64,000 nucleotides of DNA from Syntrophus buswellii (GCF_046097065.1 NZ_CP175563.1:620001-684000); one strand, 5' to 3'. Counted from the stretch's first letter, positions 35,011-44,917 are shown. Translations and numbers: made by a program. Notes: generated by a model from the letters alone, not told the origin.

Positions 35011-35182
35011 CCGGAATGGAAGCGATCTGAAGAAAAGGGCACAGGCGTGCCGCGTGTCTTCAACGCCTGCCGATCGAACATTATATTCCTCATTAATTTT
35101 TAGAAGGTTATGGTTTATTGATCCCTCTTTTTTCCAGGGCGGGAAGGCCTTGAAAAATCCAGGCGTGGTTCGGGCGATTCGG

Positions 35183-35965
35183 ATGGATTGGTCGAGGAAT
35201 GTCCCTGTCGTTCTGTTGACGATCCTGACGGCTCTGTTCATCTCCGGATCATCAGGGGCCCAGGATGCCATCCCCTCGCCGCGGGGAGCCGTCAATGATT
35301 TTGCCGGAGTGATGTCCGCCGGAGATGTTGCCCGGACGGAGGCCCTTGCCCGGGAAGTCCTTGAGAAAACAGGGGCGGCCGTGGTTGTCGCAACCTTTTC
35401 GGCGATTGGGGTCCATGACATCCAGGAGTATGCCAATCGTCTTTACTCCTTCTGGGGGATAGGGAAGCGGGGGGAAGACCGGGGGGTGTTGATTGTCCTG
35501 GTTCTGCAGGAGAGAACGATCTGGATTGAAACCGGTTACGGTGTGGAGGGGGTCCTTCCCGACGGGCGCGTGGGGGAAATTCTGGATCAAAAGGTTCTTC
35601 CCTATCTGAAGCGAGGGGAATACAGCCGTGGCCTTGCCAGCTCCGTCGAAGCCATTTCCGGGGTTCTGGCTGAAGAAGCCGGGGTGACACTGACAGACCG
35701 ACCGGAAGCCGGGCGGCCTGTGGGCCGCGCGGCTGGGCAGCGGAGCGGTGGGGCCGGGTCATGGTTCCTTATCCTGTTCATTCTTCTTCTCCTCCTCCTG
35801 ATGGGAACCCGGAAGGGGCGTGAAATCGATCCTCTTTTGTTCAGCGGTGCCCGCCGGAGAGCTGGCGGTGACGGGGATTTTGAGGGCTTTGAGAGCTTCG
35901 GGGGTGGGTTCGGCGGGTTCGGGGGAGGCAGCAGCGGCGGAGGCGGCGCCGGCCGTCATTTTTAA
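35183..35965 (+). CDS. TPM domain membrane protein (YgcG-like)
   Basis: The 260-residue protein has a signal-type N-terminus (residues 1-26, VPVVLLTILTALFISGSSGA) and a TPM_phosphatase domain at about 32-160 (VNDFAGVMSAGDVARTEALAREV, WIETGYGVEGVLPDGRVGEIL). One membrane helix lies at about 194-212, and a glycine-rich tail ends GGGSSGGGGAGRHF. TPM proteins are periplasmic and often sit beside LemA, as here two genes on. The role is unknown. Start 35183 is chosen for the signal peptide; the frame is open upstream to 35054. Confidence 0.82.
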   Translation: MDWSRNVPVVLLTILTALFISGSSGAQDAIPSPRGAVNDFAGVMSAGDVARTEALAREVLEKTGAAVVVATFSAIGVHDIQEYANRLYSFWGIGKRGEDRGVLIVLVLQERTIWIETGYGVEGVLPDGRVGEILDQKVLPYLKRGEYSRGLASSVEAISGVLAEEAGVTLTDRPEAGRPVGRAAGQRSGGAGSWFLILFILLLLLLMGTRKGREIDPLLFSGARRRAGGDGDFEGFESFGGGFGGFGGGSSGGGGAGRHF

Positions 35966-35978
35966 GGGGAATAGAAGC

Positions 35979-36704
35979 ATGGTGAAGATTCCGAACAATC
36001 CCGAGGAAATCTTTCCCGAAATGACGGCGGACTATCGACAGGTTTTCGGAGAGGGGCTGACGTCCGTGATCCTCTACGGCAGCGGCTGCACGGGAGATTA
36101 CCGACCGGGAAAATCGGACTTGAACTTTCTGCTGATTGTGGACGATGCAGGCGTGGAGCGCCTGGAGAGGGCGGTCCCGGTCGCCGGGAAATGGAGACGC
36201 AGGAGGGTGGCTGCACCCCTGATTTTGACCCGGAGCGATCTGAGCTCCTCCCTGGATTCCTATCCCGTTGAATTTCTGAATATGAAGAAGAACTATCGCC
36301 TGGTATATGGCCAGGATGTCCTGCAGTCTCTTGCCATCGATTCCGGGGCATTGCGCCTGCAGCTTGAACGGGAGCTGAAGGGAAAGCTGTTTCTTCTGAG
36401 GAAAGGCTACCTGGAATCGGAGGGGCGCCAATCCGCGATGAGGGATCTTGTTGCAAGATCTCTGACCGCTTTCACGGCTCTTTTCGGCGCCTTTCTGTAT
36501 CTCAAGGGGCGGGAGATTCCTTCCTTGAGGCGGGATGTGATCAAGGCCATGGCCTCGGCCTTCTCCCTTGATCTGGGACCCTTCCTGAGGGCTGCGGAAA
36601 TCCGGGACGGGGAAGACAGCCACAGTGCCGTTGTATTGGGAAGCCTGTTGAATGAGCTTATGAAGCAGATTTCCAGGTTGTGTGTGCTGGCCGAAGAGGC
36701 GTGA
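35979..36704 (+). CDS. Nucleotidyltransferase-fold protein
   Basis: The 241-residue protein has an N-terminal nucleotidyltransferase motif GSGCTGDYRPGKSDLNFLLI at about 32-51 (the GSxxxGxxxxxSDxx pattern of the pol-beta superfamily). A helical C-terminal half resembles KNTase/HEPN-like partners. It could transfer a nucleotide to a small molecule or protein; the target is unknown. AAGGGGA precedes ATG 35979. Confidence 0.75.
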   Translation: MVKIPNNPEEIFPEMTADYRQVFGEGLTSVILYGSGCTGDYRPGKSDLNFLLIVDDAGVERLERAVPVAGKWRRRRVAAPLILTRSDLSSSLDSYPVEFLNMKKNYRLVYGQDVLQSLAIDSGALRLQLERELKGKLFLLRKGYLESEGRQSAMRDLVARSLTAFTALFGAFLYLKGREIPSLRRDVIKAMASAFSLDLGPFLRAAEIRDGEDSHSAVVLGSLLNELMKQISRLCVLAEEA

Positions 36705-36744
36705 TCCGCCTTCAGGGCCGGGGATCCAAAATGTGCGATTTCCC

Positions 36745-36780
36745 GCCTGAATCTGACCGTTCCGGGACAAGGATTCAGGC
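36745..36780 (+). terminator. Hairpin between the nucleotidyltransferase and lemA
   Basis: GCCTGAATC (36745-36753) pairs with GATTCAGGC (36772-36780), nine perfect pairs around an 18-base loop, followed by CTTTCATG. It is a weak terminator candidate. Confidence 0.4.
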
Positions 36781-36849
36781 CTTTCATGTCCATTGTTCAG
36801 GCTGATGGAGGGTCAGGAACAACAACAGATGACGCGGGGAGGTGGAGGT

Positions 36850-37425
36850 ATGACGGCAGGCGGGAGAAATTTTCTTGTCGGCGCGGCGGTCGCGGTGGTT
36901 GTCCTTTTTTCTCTGTATTCCTTTGTCAAGGGGATATACAATAATTTTGTTACGTTGGACGAATCCATGAACAGCTCCTGGGCCCAGGTGGAGAACCAGC
37001 TTCAGCGCCGATATGACCTGATCCCGAACCTCGTTGAAGCAGTGAAGGGATATGCCAATCAGGAAAAGGAGGTCCTGATCGAAGTGACCAATGCCCGGGC
37101 CCGTGTCGGAGGGGCTGCAACGGTTCCGGAAAAGATCGAGGCCAACAACGAACTTTCGGGAGCCTTGAGCCGGCTTCTGGTGGTGGTGGAGCAATATCCC
37201 GATCTCAAGTCCAATGTGAACTTTCTCCGCCTTCAGGATGAACTGGCCGGTACGGAAAATCGCATAGCCGTGGAAAGGCGCCGTTATAACGAAGCGGTTA
37301 AACACTACAACGTGGCCGTCCGTCGCTTTCCCAACAGCCTTGTGGCTGCGGCGTCCGGCTTTCAGACGGCGGCCTTTTTCGAGGCGCCCGGGGCGGCCAA
37401 GGCGGCACCGAAGGTCAAATTTTAA
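36850..37425 (+). CDS. lemA: LemA family protein
   Basis: The 191-residue protein has an N-terminal membrane helix (about residues 7-28) and a LemA-type helical domain: NNFVTLDESMNSSWAQVENQ, RRYDLIPNLVEAVKGYANQE and VERRRYNEAVKHYNVAVRRFP. It is membrane-anchored with the helical part outside; the function is unclear but often linked to TPM proteins. ATG 36850 has GGAGGTGGAGG upstream and is preferred over the TTG at 36793. Confidence 0.92.
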   Translation: MTAGGRNFLVGAAVAVVVLFSLYSFVKGIYNNFVTLDESMNSSWAQVENQLQRRYDLIPNLVEAVKGYANQEKEVLIEVTNARARVGGAATVPEKIEANNELSGALSRLLVVVEQYPDLKSNVNFLRLQDELAGTENRIAVERRRYNEAVKHYNVAVRRFPNSLVAAASGFQTAAFFEAPGAAKAAPKVKF

Positions 37426-37429
37426 AAGT

Positions 37430-38626
37430 ATGTTTCGATTTCTGCTGATGTTCTTCCTGCTTTACGGCGGCCTTCACGGGTACGCCTTCTGGAAGATCCG
37501 ATCGGCCTTTTTCCCGGGGCCCGTGATCTCCGTGCTTGTGGCGGCGGTCATGGCCTTGATGATTGTCGCCCCGGCCCTGATCCGGATTTCGGAACGGCAC
37601 GGTCTGGAGTGGACCGCCCGGATCTTGTCCCATGCGGGTTATGCCTGGATGGGGATACTGTTCCTCTTTGCTGCTTTTGCCCTGGCCTTTGACCTCTGCC
37701 GCCTTCTTGTTTTCCTTTCGGGGTTGGTCTGGAGAATGGAAGCCGTTCCCTTTCTGTTGTCAGCCCGGTTTGCCTTCTTCCTCCCCTTGTTCCTGGCTTT
37801 GGGAATCTTCGTTTACGGCTGGTTTGACGCCCGCAACATACGGATCGAGTCGCTGACCATACAAACGGACAAGATCCCCCCGGAAACAGGCCGCCTGCGG
37901 CTTGTCCAGATTTCCGACATCCACATCGGCCTGATGAACGGTCCCGGGTTTGTCTCCAGGATGGTCCGGGTCATTCAGGAGGCGGGGCCGGATCTTCTCC
38001 TTTCCACCGGAGATCTTGTGGACGGACAGATCAACAGCATAGAGAAGGTTCTTCCCCTTTTCCAGGAACTCCGGCCGCGTCTGGGCAAGTACGCGGTAAC
38101 GGGCAATCATGAATTCTACGCCGGGATTGCGCAGGCGTCGGAATTCACCCGCAAGGCGGGGTTTCAGATGCTTCGGGGAGAGGGGGTGACGGTTGCCGGA
38201 TTGATCAATATCGTGGGGATCGACGATCCGACCGGACGGGCGGTGGAAGGGCATCGCCCGGTTGAGGAAGGGGAGCTGCTGAACACGATGCCGGTGCAGC
38301 ATTTTACCCTCCTGTTGAAGCATCTGCCCCTGGTGGACAAACATGCCGTGGACCGGTTTGATCTTCAGCTGTCCGGCCATACCCATAAGGGTCAGATCTT
38401 CCCCTTCAGCCTCATCACCCGGTGGTATTTCCCCTTCCACTCGGGCTCCTTCCGCCTATCCGACATTTCCCGCCTTCATGTGAGCCGGGGAACGGGAACC
38501 TGGGGGCCGCCCATCCGCTTTCTCAGCCCTCCGGAAGTGACGGTGATCGATCTGGTAGCGGCGGGCAATCCGGTGGAGCGCGTCAGCGGAAGGCAGACAG
38601 GGCAATCATCCGGCGGGAGGAACTGA
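37430..38626 (+). CDS. Membrane-anchored calcineurin-like phosphoesterase (YkuE type)
   Basis: The 398-residue protein has four hydrophobic segments in its first 145 residues and a metallophosphoesterase domain with all metal motifs: ISDIHIG, STGDLVDG, VTGNHEFY and LSGHTHKGQ. It probably hydrolyses a lipid or nucleotide phosphate at the membrane surface. It lies 4 bases after lemA. ATG 37430 begins MFRFLLMFFLL. Confidence 0.88.
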   Translation: MFRFLLMFFLLYGGLHGYAFWKIRSAFFPGPVISVLVAAVMALMIVAPALIRISERHGLEWTARILSHAGYAWMGILFLFAAFALAFDLCRLLVFLSGLVWRMEAVPFLLSARFAFFLPLFLALGIFVYGWFDARNIRIESLTIQTDKIPPETGRLRLVQISDIHIGLMNGPGFVSRMVRVIQEAGPDLLLSTGDLVDGQINSIEKVLPLFQELRPRLGKYAVTGNHEFYAGIAQASEFTRKAGFQMLRGEGVTVAGLINIVGIDDPTGRAVEGHRPVEEGELLNTMPVQHFTLLLKHLPLVDKHAVDRFDLQLSGHTHKGQIFPFSLITRWYFPFHSGSFRLSDISRLHVSRGTGTWGPPIRFLSPPEVTVIDLVAAGNPVERVSGRQTGQSSGGRN

Positions 38627-38632
38627 CACTTC

Positions 38633-41287
38633 ATGGATATCATTACCTCTCATATTCAGACGGATTTTGATGCCCTGGGATCCATGCTAGCGGCGAAGAT
38701 TCTGTATCCCGATGCCCTGATCGTCTTTCCCGGTTCACAGGAGAAGAGTGTCCGCGATTATCTACTGGATGCTCCATCCCTGGTTCGTGAGGACATGGTG
38801 AAGACCCGGCAGCTCGATCTGGATGCCGTATCGAGAATGATCGTGGTGGACACAAGGCAGGCATCCCGGATCGGCAGGTTTTCCCAACTTCTGGGCCGGG
38901 AGGGATTGACGGTTATCCTTTATGATCACCATGGCTCGTCGCCCGATGACATTGCCGGGGATCTGGAGTACTGCGAGGAACTGGGCTCAACGGTGGCCCT
39001 CATGGTCAAGGTTCTCAATGAGCGGGGGCTGCGGCCTCCCCCTGAGATTGCCACGGTCATGGCCATGGGCCTCTATGAGGATACGGGATCTCTTCTTTTC
39101 CCCTCCACGACGCCGGATGATTGCCTGGCGCTGGCGGCCCTGATGACCTGGGGGGCGGATATGGATCAGGTCGCACGGACGATTTACCGGGAGCTCAGTG
39201 CGGAGCAGGTGGATGTGCTCGACCAGCTGATCAAAAACATCCGCACGCTGGAGGTCAACGGCCTCCATGTCCTTGTTTCGAAGGCCTCTTCACCAGGTTA
39301 CGTGGAAGACTTTGCCATCCTGGTCCACAAATTGAGGGCCATGTATGCCGCGGATGCCCTGTTCGCACTGGGGCAGATGGGCGATCGCATCTATCTGGTG
39401 GCCCGGAGCTCCCAACCGCAGCTCAATGCGGCGCAGGTCGCCGCGTTCTTCGGCGGTGGCGGCCATGCGTCGGCGGCGGCGGCTTCCCTGCGAGACCTGA
39501 ATCTTCATCAGGCGGAGACGTCATTGATTCGGCATATCCGGGCGGAAACGAGGCCCCTCCTCTCCGCCCGGGAGATCATGACCTTCCCGGTCAAAGGGAT
39601 CGATCTCGACGAAAGCATCAACAGGGCAAGCGAACTCCTGAACAAGTACCATATCAACGCCCTGATCGTGAAATCTTCCGATGAACGGATCCGCGGGATC
39701 GTGACGCGCCAGGTGGTCAGCCGTGCCCAAGGCCATGATCTGGGGGCGGCAAAGGTCAGGGACTACATGATCCGGGATGTCCGGACCGTTCGTCCGGAGG
39801 CTTCCGTGGGAGAGATCCGCAGCCTCGTGATTGACGGGAATCAGCGACTGGTTCCGGTCGTTGAGGACCGCAAGGCCGTGGGAGTCATCACCCGTACGGA
39901 CCTGATGAGGATCCTCCACGAGCGGATGACAAAGATTGAGCAGGGCTCATCGGCAGGGGTTCCAGGAAAATCCGTACGGTACCTTCTCCGGGAAAGAATG
40001 CCGGAGAATATCTATGAACTGCTGAAAAAGGCGGGAGAGCTGGCCGAGACCATGGGATTCCATCTTTTTCTTGTGGGAGGGATTGTCCGGGACATGGTGA
40101 TGAGGGTCAATAATCTGGATGTGGACCTGGTGGTGGAAGGGGACGGCGTGGTGTTCGCCAGGGTTCTGGGAAACGCTTTCGGCGCCAAGGTCTCTCCACA
40201 TGAAAAGTACAAGACGGCCGTGATCCGCCTTCCCGGGGGGGTGAGAATTGACGTGGCCACGGCAAGGCTGGAATATTACCGGATGCCCGGCGCATTTCCC
40301 GAGGTGGAGGAATCCAATCTGAAACTGGATCTTTCCCGGCGGGACTTTACGATCAACACCATGGCCGTGGCCTTGAATCCCCAACGGTTTGGCGAGCTGA
40401 TCGATTACTTCGGCGCCCAGCGGGATATTCGGGAAAAGAAGATCCGGGTCCTGCACTCCCTGAGCTTTGTCGAGGATCCTTCCCGGATTCTCCGGGCCGT
40501 TCGATTTGAGAAGCGTCGCGGCTTTTCCCTGGGCAAGCAGACGATCTCCCTGGTTTCCTCTGCCGTTCACGCCGGTTTCCTCCGGAATATCCCGGGAAGA
40601 AGAATCTTTCATGAAATGAGGCAGATCCTCCAGGAAGAGGATCCGATCCGCTGCATGGACCGGCTCCGGGAATTGAAGGTGCTTGAGGCGATCCATCCGG
40701 ACCTGATTTTCGATGAGCCGATGCGGGAGGCCTTCCATGCGGTTCGAGAAACGCTCCTGTGGTTCCGCCTTCTCTACACCCGCGAAAAAGTCCGGGTCTG
40801 GTTCCTCTACTTTCTGGCGATGACGGAGTCCATGGATCCTCAAACCGTCGTCGCTCTCGGGGATGCCTTCGGATTGAGGAGAGAAGATGCCGAAATCCTC
40901 CTTTCCTCACGGGAGAAGGTTCGGGAAATCATGCGAAGAATGGCGTCCCTGCCTGACATTCTGCCGTCGCAGGCGGTCGACATCCTGGAAAAAGCGTCCC
41001 TGGAAGAAATTCTGTACGCCATGTCGCGATCCAAATCTGCCAGCTTCAAAAAGATCTTTTCCACCTACGTGACAACGTGGCGGAACTACAGACCGCCGAT
41101 TTCGGGCCGGGATCTTCTGGCTATCGGGTTTTCCGGAAACCGGGAGCTGGGCGCCTGCCTGAAGGAAATCCGTGACCGGTGCCTGAACGGGGAAATCCGC
41201 GATTTTGCCGGTGCCCTGGCGTTTGCGCAATCCCGGCTGGCAGAGACCCGGGGGGAGCGATCCCCGGGGGAGCCGCCTCGGGTCTGA
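38633..41287 (+). CDS. DHH phosphoesterase - CBS pair - tRNA nucleotidyltransferase fusion
   Basis: The 884-residue fusion starts with a DHH phosphoesterase (SHIQTDFDALGSM at 4-16, DHHGSS near 99, DHHA1 motif GGGGHASAAA near 275). Two CBS domains follow (about 310-430). The C-terminal half is a class II polyA-polymerase/CCA-type nucleotidyltransferase with LVGGIVRDMVM, catalytic DVD (about 500) and RRDFTINTMA. Related three-part proteins in deltaproteobacteria act in tRNA 3' end synthesis, some as A-adding enzymes. The DHH and CBS parts may add exonuclease activity and adenosine-nucleotide sensing, which is inference. A GGGAGG lies upstream of ATG 38633. Confidence 0.9.
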   Translation: MDIITSHIQTDFDALGSMLAAKILYPDALIVFPGSQEKSVRDYLLDAPSLVREDMVKTRQLDLDAVSRMIVVDTRQASRIGRFSQLLGREGLTVILYDHHGSSPDDIAGDLEYCEELGSTVALMVKVLNERGLRPPPEIATVMAMGLYEDTGSLLFPSTTPDDCLALAALMTWGADMDQVARTIYRELSAEQVDVLDQLIKNIRTLEVNGLHVLVSKASSPGYVEDFAILVHKLRAMYAADALFALGQMGDRIYLVARSSQPQLNAAQVAAFFGGGGHASAAAASLRDLNLHQAETSLIRHIRAETRPLLSAREIMTFPVKGIDLDESINRASELLNKYHINALIVKSSDERIRGIVTRQVVSRAQGHDLGAAKVRDYMIRDVRTVRPEASVGEIRSLVIDGNQRLVPVVEDRKAVGVITRTDLMRILHERMTKIEQGSSAGVPGKSVRYLLRERMPENIYELLKKAGELAETMGFHLFLVGGIVRDMVMRVNNLDVDLVVEGDGVVFARVLGNAFGAKVSPHEKYKTAVIRLPGGVRIDVATARLEYYRMPGAFPEVEESNLKLDLSRRDFTINTMAVALNPQRFGELIDYFGAQRDIREKKIRVLHSLSFVEDPSRILRAVRFEKRRGFSLGKQTISLVSSAVHAGFLRNIPGRRIFHEMRQILQEEDPIRCMDRLRELKVLEAIHPDLIFDEPMREAFHAVRETLLWFRLLYTREKVRVWFLYFLAMTESMDPQTVVALGDAFGLRREDAEILLSSREKVREIMRRMASLPDILPSQAVDILEKASLEEILYAMSRSKSASFKKIFSTYVTTWRNYRPPISGRDLLAIGFSGNRELGACLKEIRDRCLNGEIRDFAGALAFAQSRLAETRGERSPGEPPRV

Positions 41288-41291
41288 GAGG

Positions 41292-42668
41292 CTAGAAATG
41301 GGTCAGGGGTCGCTTCCCGATGGAAAAGACATTGAAGCCCAGCTCAAAACAGCGTCGGGGGTCCAGAATATTCCGGCCGTCAAAAATAAAGGCTGGCTTC
41401 TCCGCCTGACGGTAAAGCCGAGCATAATCGAGTTCGCCGTAGAGCGCCCACTCGGTCATGATCGCGATGGCATGGCATCCCCTGGCAGCCTCGTAGGGAT
41501 CATCCACAAAATGGACCGTGCCCCGGGCGTCGGCCAGATCGATTCTGGCGTTATCAAGGGCTTTGGGATCCGTGATCACGACCTCGGCCTGTTCTTCCAG
41601 AAGCCGGCGGGCGACGTAAATGGCCGGGCTTTCCCGCGTATCGCCCGTGTTGGCCTTGAAAGCGAACCCGAAAAGGCAGATCCGCTTGCCTGACAAGGTG
41701 TTGAACATGGCGGTCAGCATGTTCCTGACAAACCGTTCCTGCTGGTAGCCGTTGATTTTTATGACGCCTTCCCAGTAATCGGCCACGTCCTCGAGGCCGT
41801 AGTATCGGCAGAGATAGACCAGGTTGAGAATATCCTTCTTGAAGCAGGAGCCCCCGAAACCGATGCTGGCATTCAGAAAGCGGGAGCCGATGCGGCTGTC
41901 CGTCCCGATGGCCCTTGCCACTTCGGATATGTCGGCCTCCGTCTTTTCACAGAGGGCGGAGATGGCATTGATGGAGGAAACCCGCTGGGCCAGAAAGGCG
42001 TTGGATACCAGCTTCGAAAGCTCACTGCTCCAGATGTTGGTGGTGAGAATCTTCTCCCGGGGGACCCAGTTTGCATAAATTTCAACCAGCGTGTTTCTTG
42101 CTTTCAACCCCTCTTCCGTCTCCCGGGAACCGATGAGAACCCGATCCGGGTTTTTCAAATCATTGATGGCCGTTCCTTCGGCAAGAAATTCCGGGTTGGA
42201 AAGGACGTCAAACCGGACATGGTTTTGCGATGTGTTGAGGATGCGCTCCATGGCTTGGGCGGTGCGGACCGGGAGGGTGCTTTTTTCAACGACGATTTTC
42301 GGCGAAGTGGAGTGTTCCAGGATCTGGCGGGCCGTCTTCTCCCAGTACTGAAGATCCGCAGCCATGCCGGCTCCCGTTCCGAAGGTCTTGGTGGGCGTGT
42401 TGACGCTGACGAAGATGATCTCGTTTTCCCGGATGCCCTGTTCGATGTTCGTACTGAAAAAGAGGTTGCGGTTCCGGGTGGCCTTGACGAGCTCATCGAG
42501 GCCCGGTTCATAGATCGGCAGGACATCGGAATTCCACTGGGCGATGCGGTCGGGGTTGATGTCCACAATCGTCACTCTGTACTGCGGGCACTGGTGGGCA
42601 ATCATGGCCATGGTGGGGCCGCCGACGTAACCGGCGCCGATGCAGAGGATATGCTTTTCAAATGTCAT
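41292..42668 (-). CDS. UDP-glucose 6-dehydrogenase
   Basis: The 458-residue protein has an N-terminal NAD-binding GAGYVGGPTMAM (about residues 11-22) and the catalytic-cysteine motif GFGGSCFKKDI in the middle. The C-terminal UDP-binding domain has GFAFKANTGDTRESPA. The sequence resembles the long, eukaryote-type UGDHs. It oxidises UDP-glucose to UDP-glucuronate with two NAD+. The UDP-glucuronate decarboxylase gene lies immediately upstream in the same operon, so the pathway continues to UDP-xylose. Confidence 0.93.
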   Translation of the reverse strand: MTFEKHILCIGAGYVGGPTMAMIAHQCPQYRVTIVDINPDRIAQWNSDVLPIYEPGLDELVKATRNRNLFFSTNIEQGIRENEIIFVSVNTPTKTFGTGAGMAADLQYWEKTARQILEHSTSPKIVVEKSTLPVRTAQAMERILNTSQNHVRFDVLSNPEFLAEGTAINDLKNPDRVLIGSRETEEGLKARNTLVEIYANWVPREKILTTNIWSSELSKLVSNAFLAQRVSSINAISALCEKTEADISEVARAIGTDSRIGSRFLNASIGFGGSCFKKDILNLVYLCRYYGLEDVADYWEGVIKINGYQQERFVRNMLTAMFNTLSGKRICLFGFAFKANTGDTRESPAIYVARRLLEEQAEVVITDPKALDNARIDLADARGTVHFVDDPYEAARGCHAIAIMTEWALYGELDYARLYRQAEKPAFIFDGRNILDPRRCFELGFNVFSIGKRPLTHF

Positions 42669-42714
42669 AAGACTCCATCCTTGGAATGAGTTGAGGAGAT
42701 TCCGTCAACGGGGT

Positions 42715-43647
42715 TCAACCCAGCCTGTTCCGGAAATAGGATATCGCAAGTTCCAATCCCTTTTCAAGCGAAGTGCCCGGCTGCCAGTTCAGAATCCTCC
42801 TGGCGAGAGAAATCTCCGGCTTCCGTTGGATGGGATCGTCCTGAGGCAGGGGCAAAAAAAGAATCCGGGAAGATGAGGCCGTCATGGCGAGAATTTTTTC
42901 GGCAAGCTCGAGAATGGTGAATTCCACCGGGTTGCCCAGGTTGACCGGTCCTGAGATTTCCGGCGGTGTGTTCATCAACCGGATCAGGCCTTCGACCAGG
43001 TCATCGACATAACAGAATGACCGGGTCTGCGAACCGTCGCCATAAATGGTGATGTCCCTTCCTGTGAGGGCCTGAATCATGAAATTGCTGACGACACGGC
43101 CGTCGTTCAAGGCCATGCGGGGGCCATAGGTGTTGAAAATCCTGGCGATCTTCGCATCCACGCCATTCTGGCGGCGGTAGTCCATCATCAGGCATTCCGC
43201 GGCCCTTTTCCCTTCATCGTAACAGCTGCGTATCCCGATGGGGTTGACCCGCCCCCAGTATGCTTCATGCTGGGGATGGACCTCCGGATCACCGTAGACC
43301 TCCGACGTGGACGCCTGAAGAATTCTGGCTTTAACCCGCTTGGCGATCCCCAGAGCGTTGATGGCGCCCATGACGTTGGTTTTGATGGTTTTAATGGGGT
43401 TGTGCTGATAATGAACGGGAGAAGCCGGACAAGCGAGATTGTAAATCTGGTCCACCTCCAGGTAGATGGGCAGGGTGATGTCGTGACGGATCAGCTCGAA
43501 TCGGGGATTGCTGACCATGTGAAGGATGTTGTCCTTGCTGCCGGTGAAAAAATTGTCCAGGCAGAGGATATCATGACCCTCAGCGAGCAGCCGCTCGCAG
43601 AGATGGGACCCAAGAAAGCCGGCTCCACCGGTAATCAATATGCGCAT
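42715..43647 (-). CDS. UDP-glucuronate decarboxylase (UDP-xylose synthase)
   Basis: The 310-residue extended-SDR protein has the Rossmann motif GGAGFLGSHLCE at residues 7-18 and the UXS-type PASPVHYQHNPIKTIKTN. The catalytic triad region has TSEVYGDPEVHPQ and the YDEGKR YxxxK equivalent. It decarboxylates UDP-glucuronate to UDP-xylose. It is first of a two-gene minus-strand operon with UGDH, 46 bases apart, and probably supplies surface polysaccharide synthesis. No glycosyltransferases lie beside it. Confidence 0.93.
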   Translation of the reverse strand: MRILITGGAGFLGSHLCERLLAEGHDILCLDNFFTGSKDNILHMVSNPRFELIRHDITLPIYLEVDQIYNLACPASPVHYQHNPIKTIKTNVMGAINALGIAKRVKARILQASTSEVYGDPEVHPQHEAYWGRVNPIGIRSCYDEGKRAAECLMMDYRRQNGVDAKIARIFNTYGPRMALNDGRVVSNFMIQALTGRDITIYGDGSQTRSFCYVDDLVEGLIRLMNTPPEISGPVNLGNPVEFTILELAEKILAMTASSSRILFLPLPQDDPIQRKPEISLARRILNWQPGTSLEKGLELAISYFRNRLG

Positions 43648-43887
43648 GACGATGCCTGCAGGGATGTTTCCGTTGATTTGTGTTCAAGACTCTTCAGAAG
43701 CTGTTCGGGACGCTTGATTTTACGCCGATATCCTTATAGCATCAGCACCAAAATGTAAAATCTTTTTTATGTCAAATATCGTGCCAGTGTTGAGACTTTC
43801 ATCGACCCGTCTGCCGCCTTGATGTTGTATCCGAGCGATCATGGGATGAACCTGTCTCATCGGGAATATCTTAAAAAGGAATAAAGT

Positions 43888-44748
43888 ATGCAAGAATCAG
43901 GAAAACTTTTCGTTGTGGCGACACCGATCGGCAATCTGGAGGATATCACCCTCCGGGCGATCCGGGTTCTCAAGGAGGTCTCTCTGGTTGCCGCCGAGGA
44001 CACCCGGAGAACCCGCACGCTCTTTGAAGCTTATTCGATCAGCACGCCCCTGATCAGCCTTTATGAGCACAATGAATTCAAAAGGAGCCGGACGTTGATG
44101 GATCGGCTCAGGGAAGGCCATGATGTGGCCTACGTCTCTGACGCGGGAACCCCCGGGATCTCCGATCCGGGTTTTGTATTGATTCGCCAGGCCCTGGAAT
44201 GCGGCATCCAGGTGATTCCCATCCCGGGGGCGTCCGCCTGTATCGCGGCCCTGTGCGTTTCCGGTATTCCAATGGATTCCTTTGTTTTCATGGGGTTCCT
44301 GCCTGCCAGGGGAAACAGGCGGAGGGAGTTGCTGGCTTCGTTGCACAATGAATCACGGACGATGATTTTCTATGAAGCTCCCCACCGATTGCCGGCTTCC
44401 CTGGAAGACATCGGTTCTGCTTTCGGCAACCGGGAGATCGTGATTGCGCGAGAGCTGACAAAGCTTCATGAGGAGATTTCACGGGGCAGGCTGCAGGACC
44501 TTCTGGCCGGCCTGCGCGACAGGCGGATCAAAGGGGAAATCACACTGGTCATCGCGGGGCGGGAGCCGGAGTCCAGGGCCTGGTCTGACGAAGACGTTCG
44601 AAGCCTCTATTTCCGGCATCGGGAGGAAACCGGTTTGTCCGATCGGGATGTCGTGGACCGGATCGTCGAAGAAACGGGAATATCCAGGAAGCGGGTTTAT
44701 GCAATTGTGATTGCCGTCATTTCTGAAAATCCCGGACCTGATCGCTGA
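43888..44748 (+). CDS. rsmI: 16S rRNA (cytidine-1402-2'-O)-methyltransferase RsmI
   Basis: The 286-residue tetrapyrrole-methylase-fold protein has VATPIGNLEDITLRA (about residues 9-23), EDTRRTRTL and SDAGTPGISDPG (about 88-99). These are family hallmarks. It 2'-O-methylates C1402 of 16S rRNA. AAAAAGGA precedes the ATG. It appears monocistronic. Confidence 0.95.
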   Translation: MQESGKLFVVATPIGNLEDITLRAIRVLKEVSLVAAEDTRRTRTLFEAYSISTPLISLYEHNEFKRSRTLMDRLREGHDVAYVSDAGTPGISDPGFVLIRQALECGIQVIPIPGASACIAALCVSGIPMDSFVFMGFLPARGNRRRELLASLHNESRTMIFYEAPHRLPASLEDIGSAFGNREIVIARELTKLHEEISRGRLQDLLAGLRDRRIKGEITLVIAGREPESRAWSDEDVRSLYFRHREETGLSDRDVVDRIVEETGISRKRVYAIVIAVISENPGPDR

Positions 44749-44917
44749 GGCGTTTCCTTCGCGGTTCCCGGAAGGATGGAAATTGGGGGCTTCAGCGATA
44801 ATGTATTGAACTAAGTGGATATCTATGATAATTTCCTGAAGAATTCGGGTTTTAACCAGAGAAGGGCATACGGAAGAATTGCAGGGTCAGCGATCATAAA
44901 AACCGGAGAGTAAAGGG

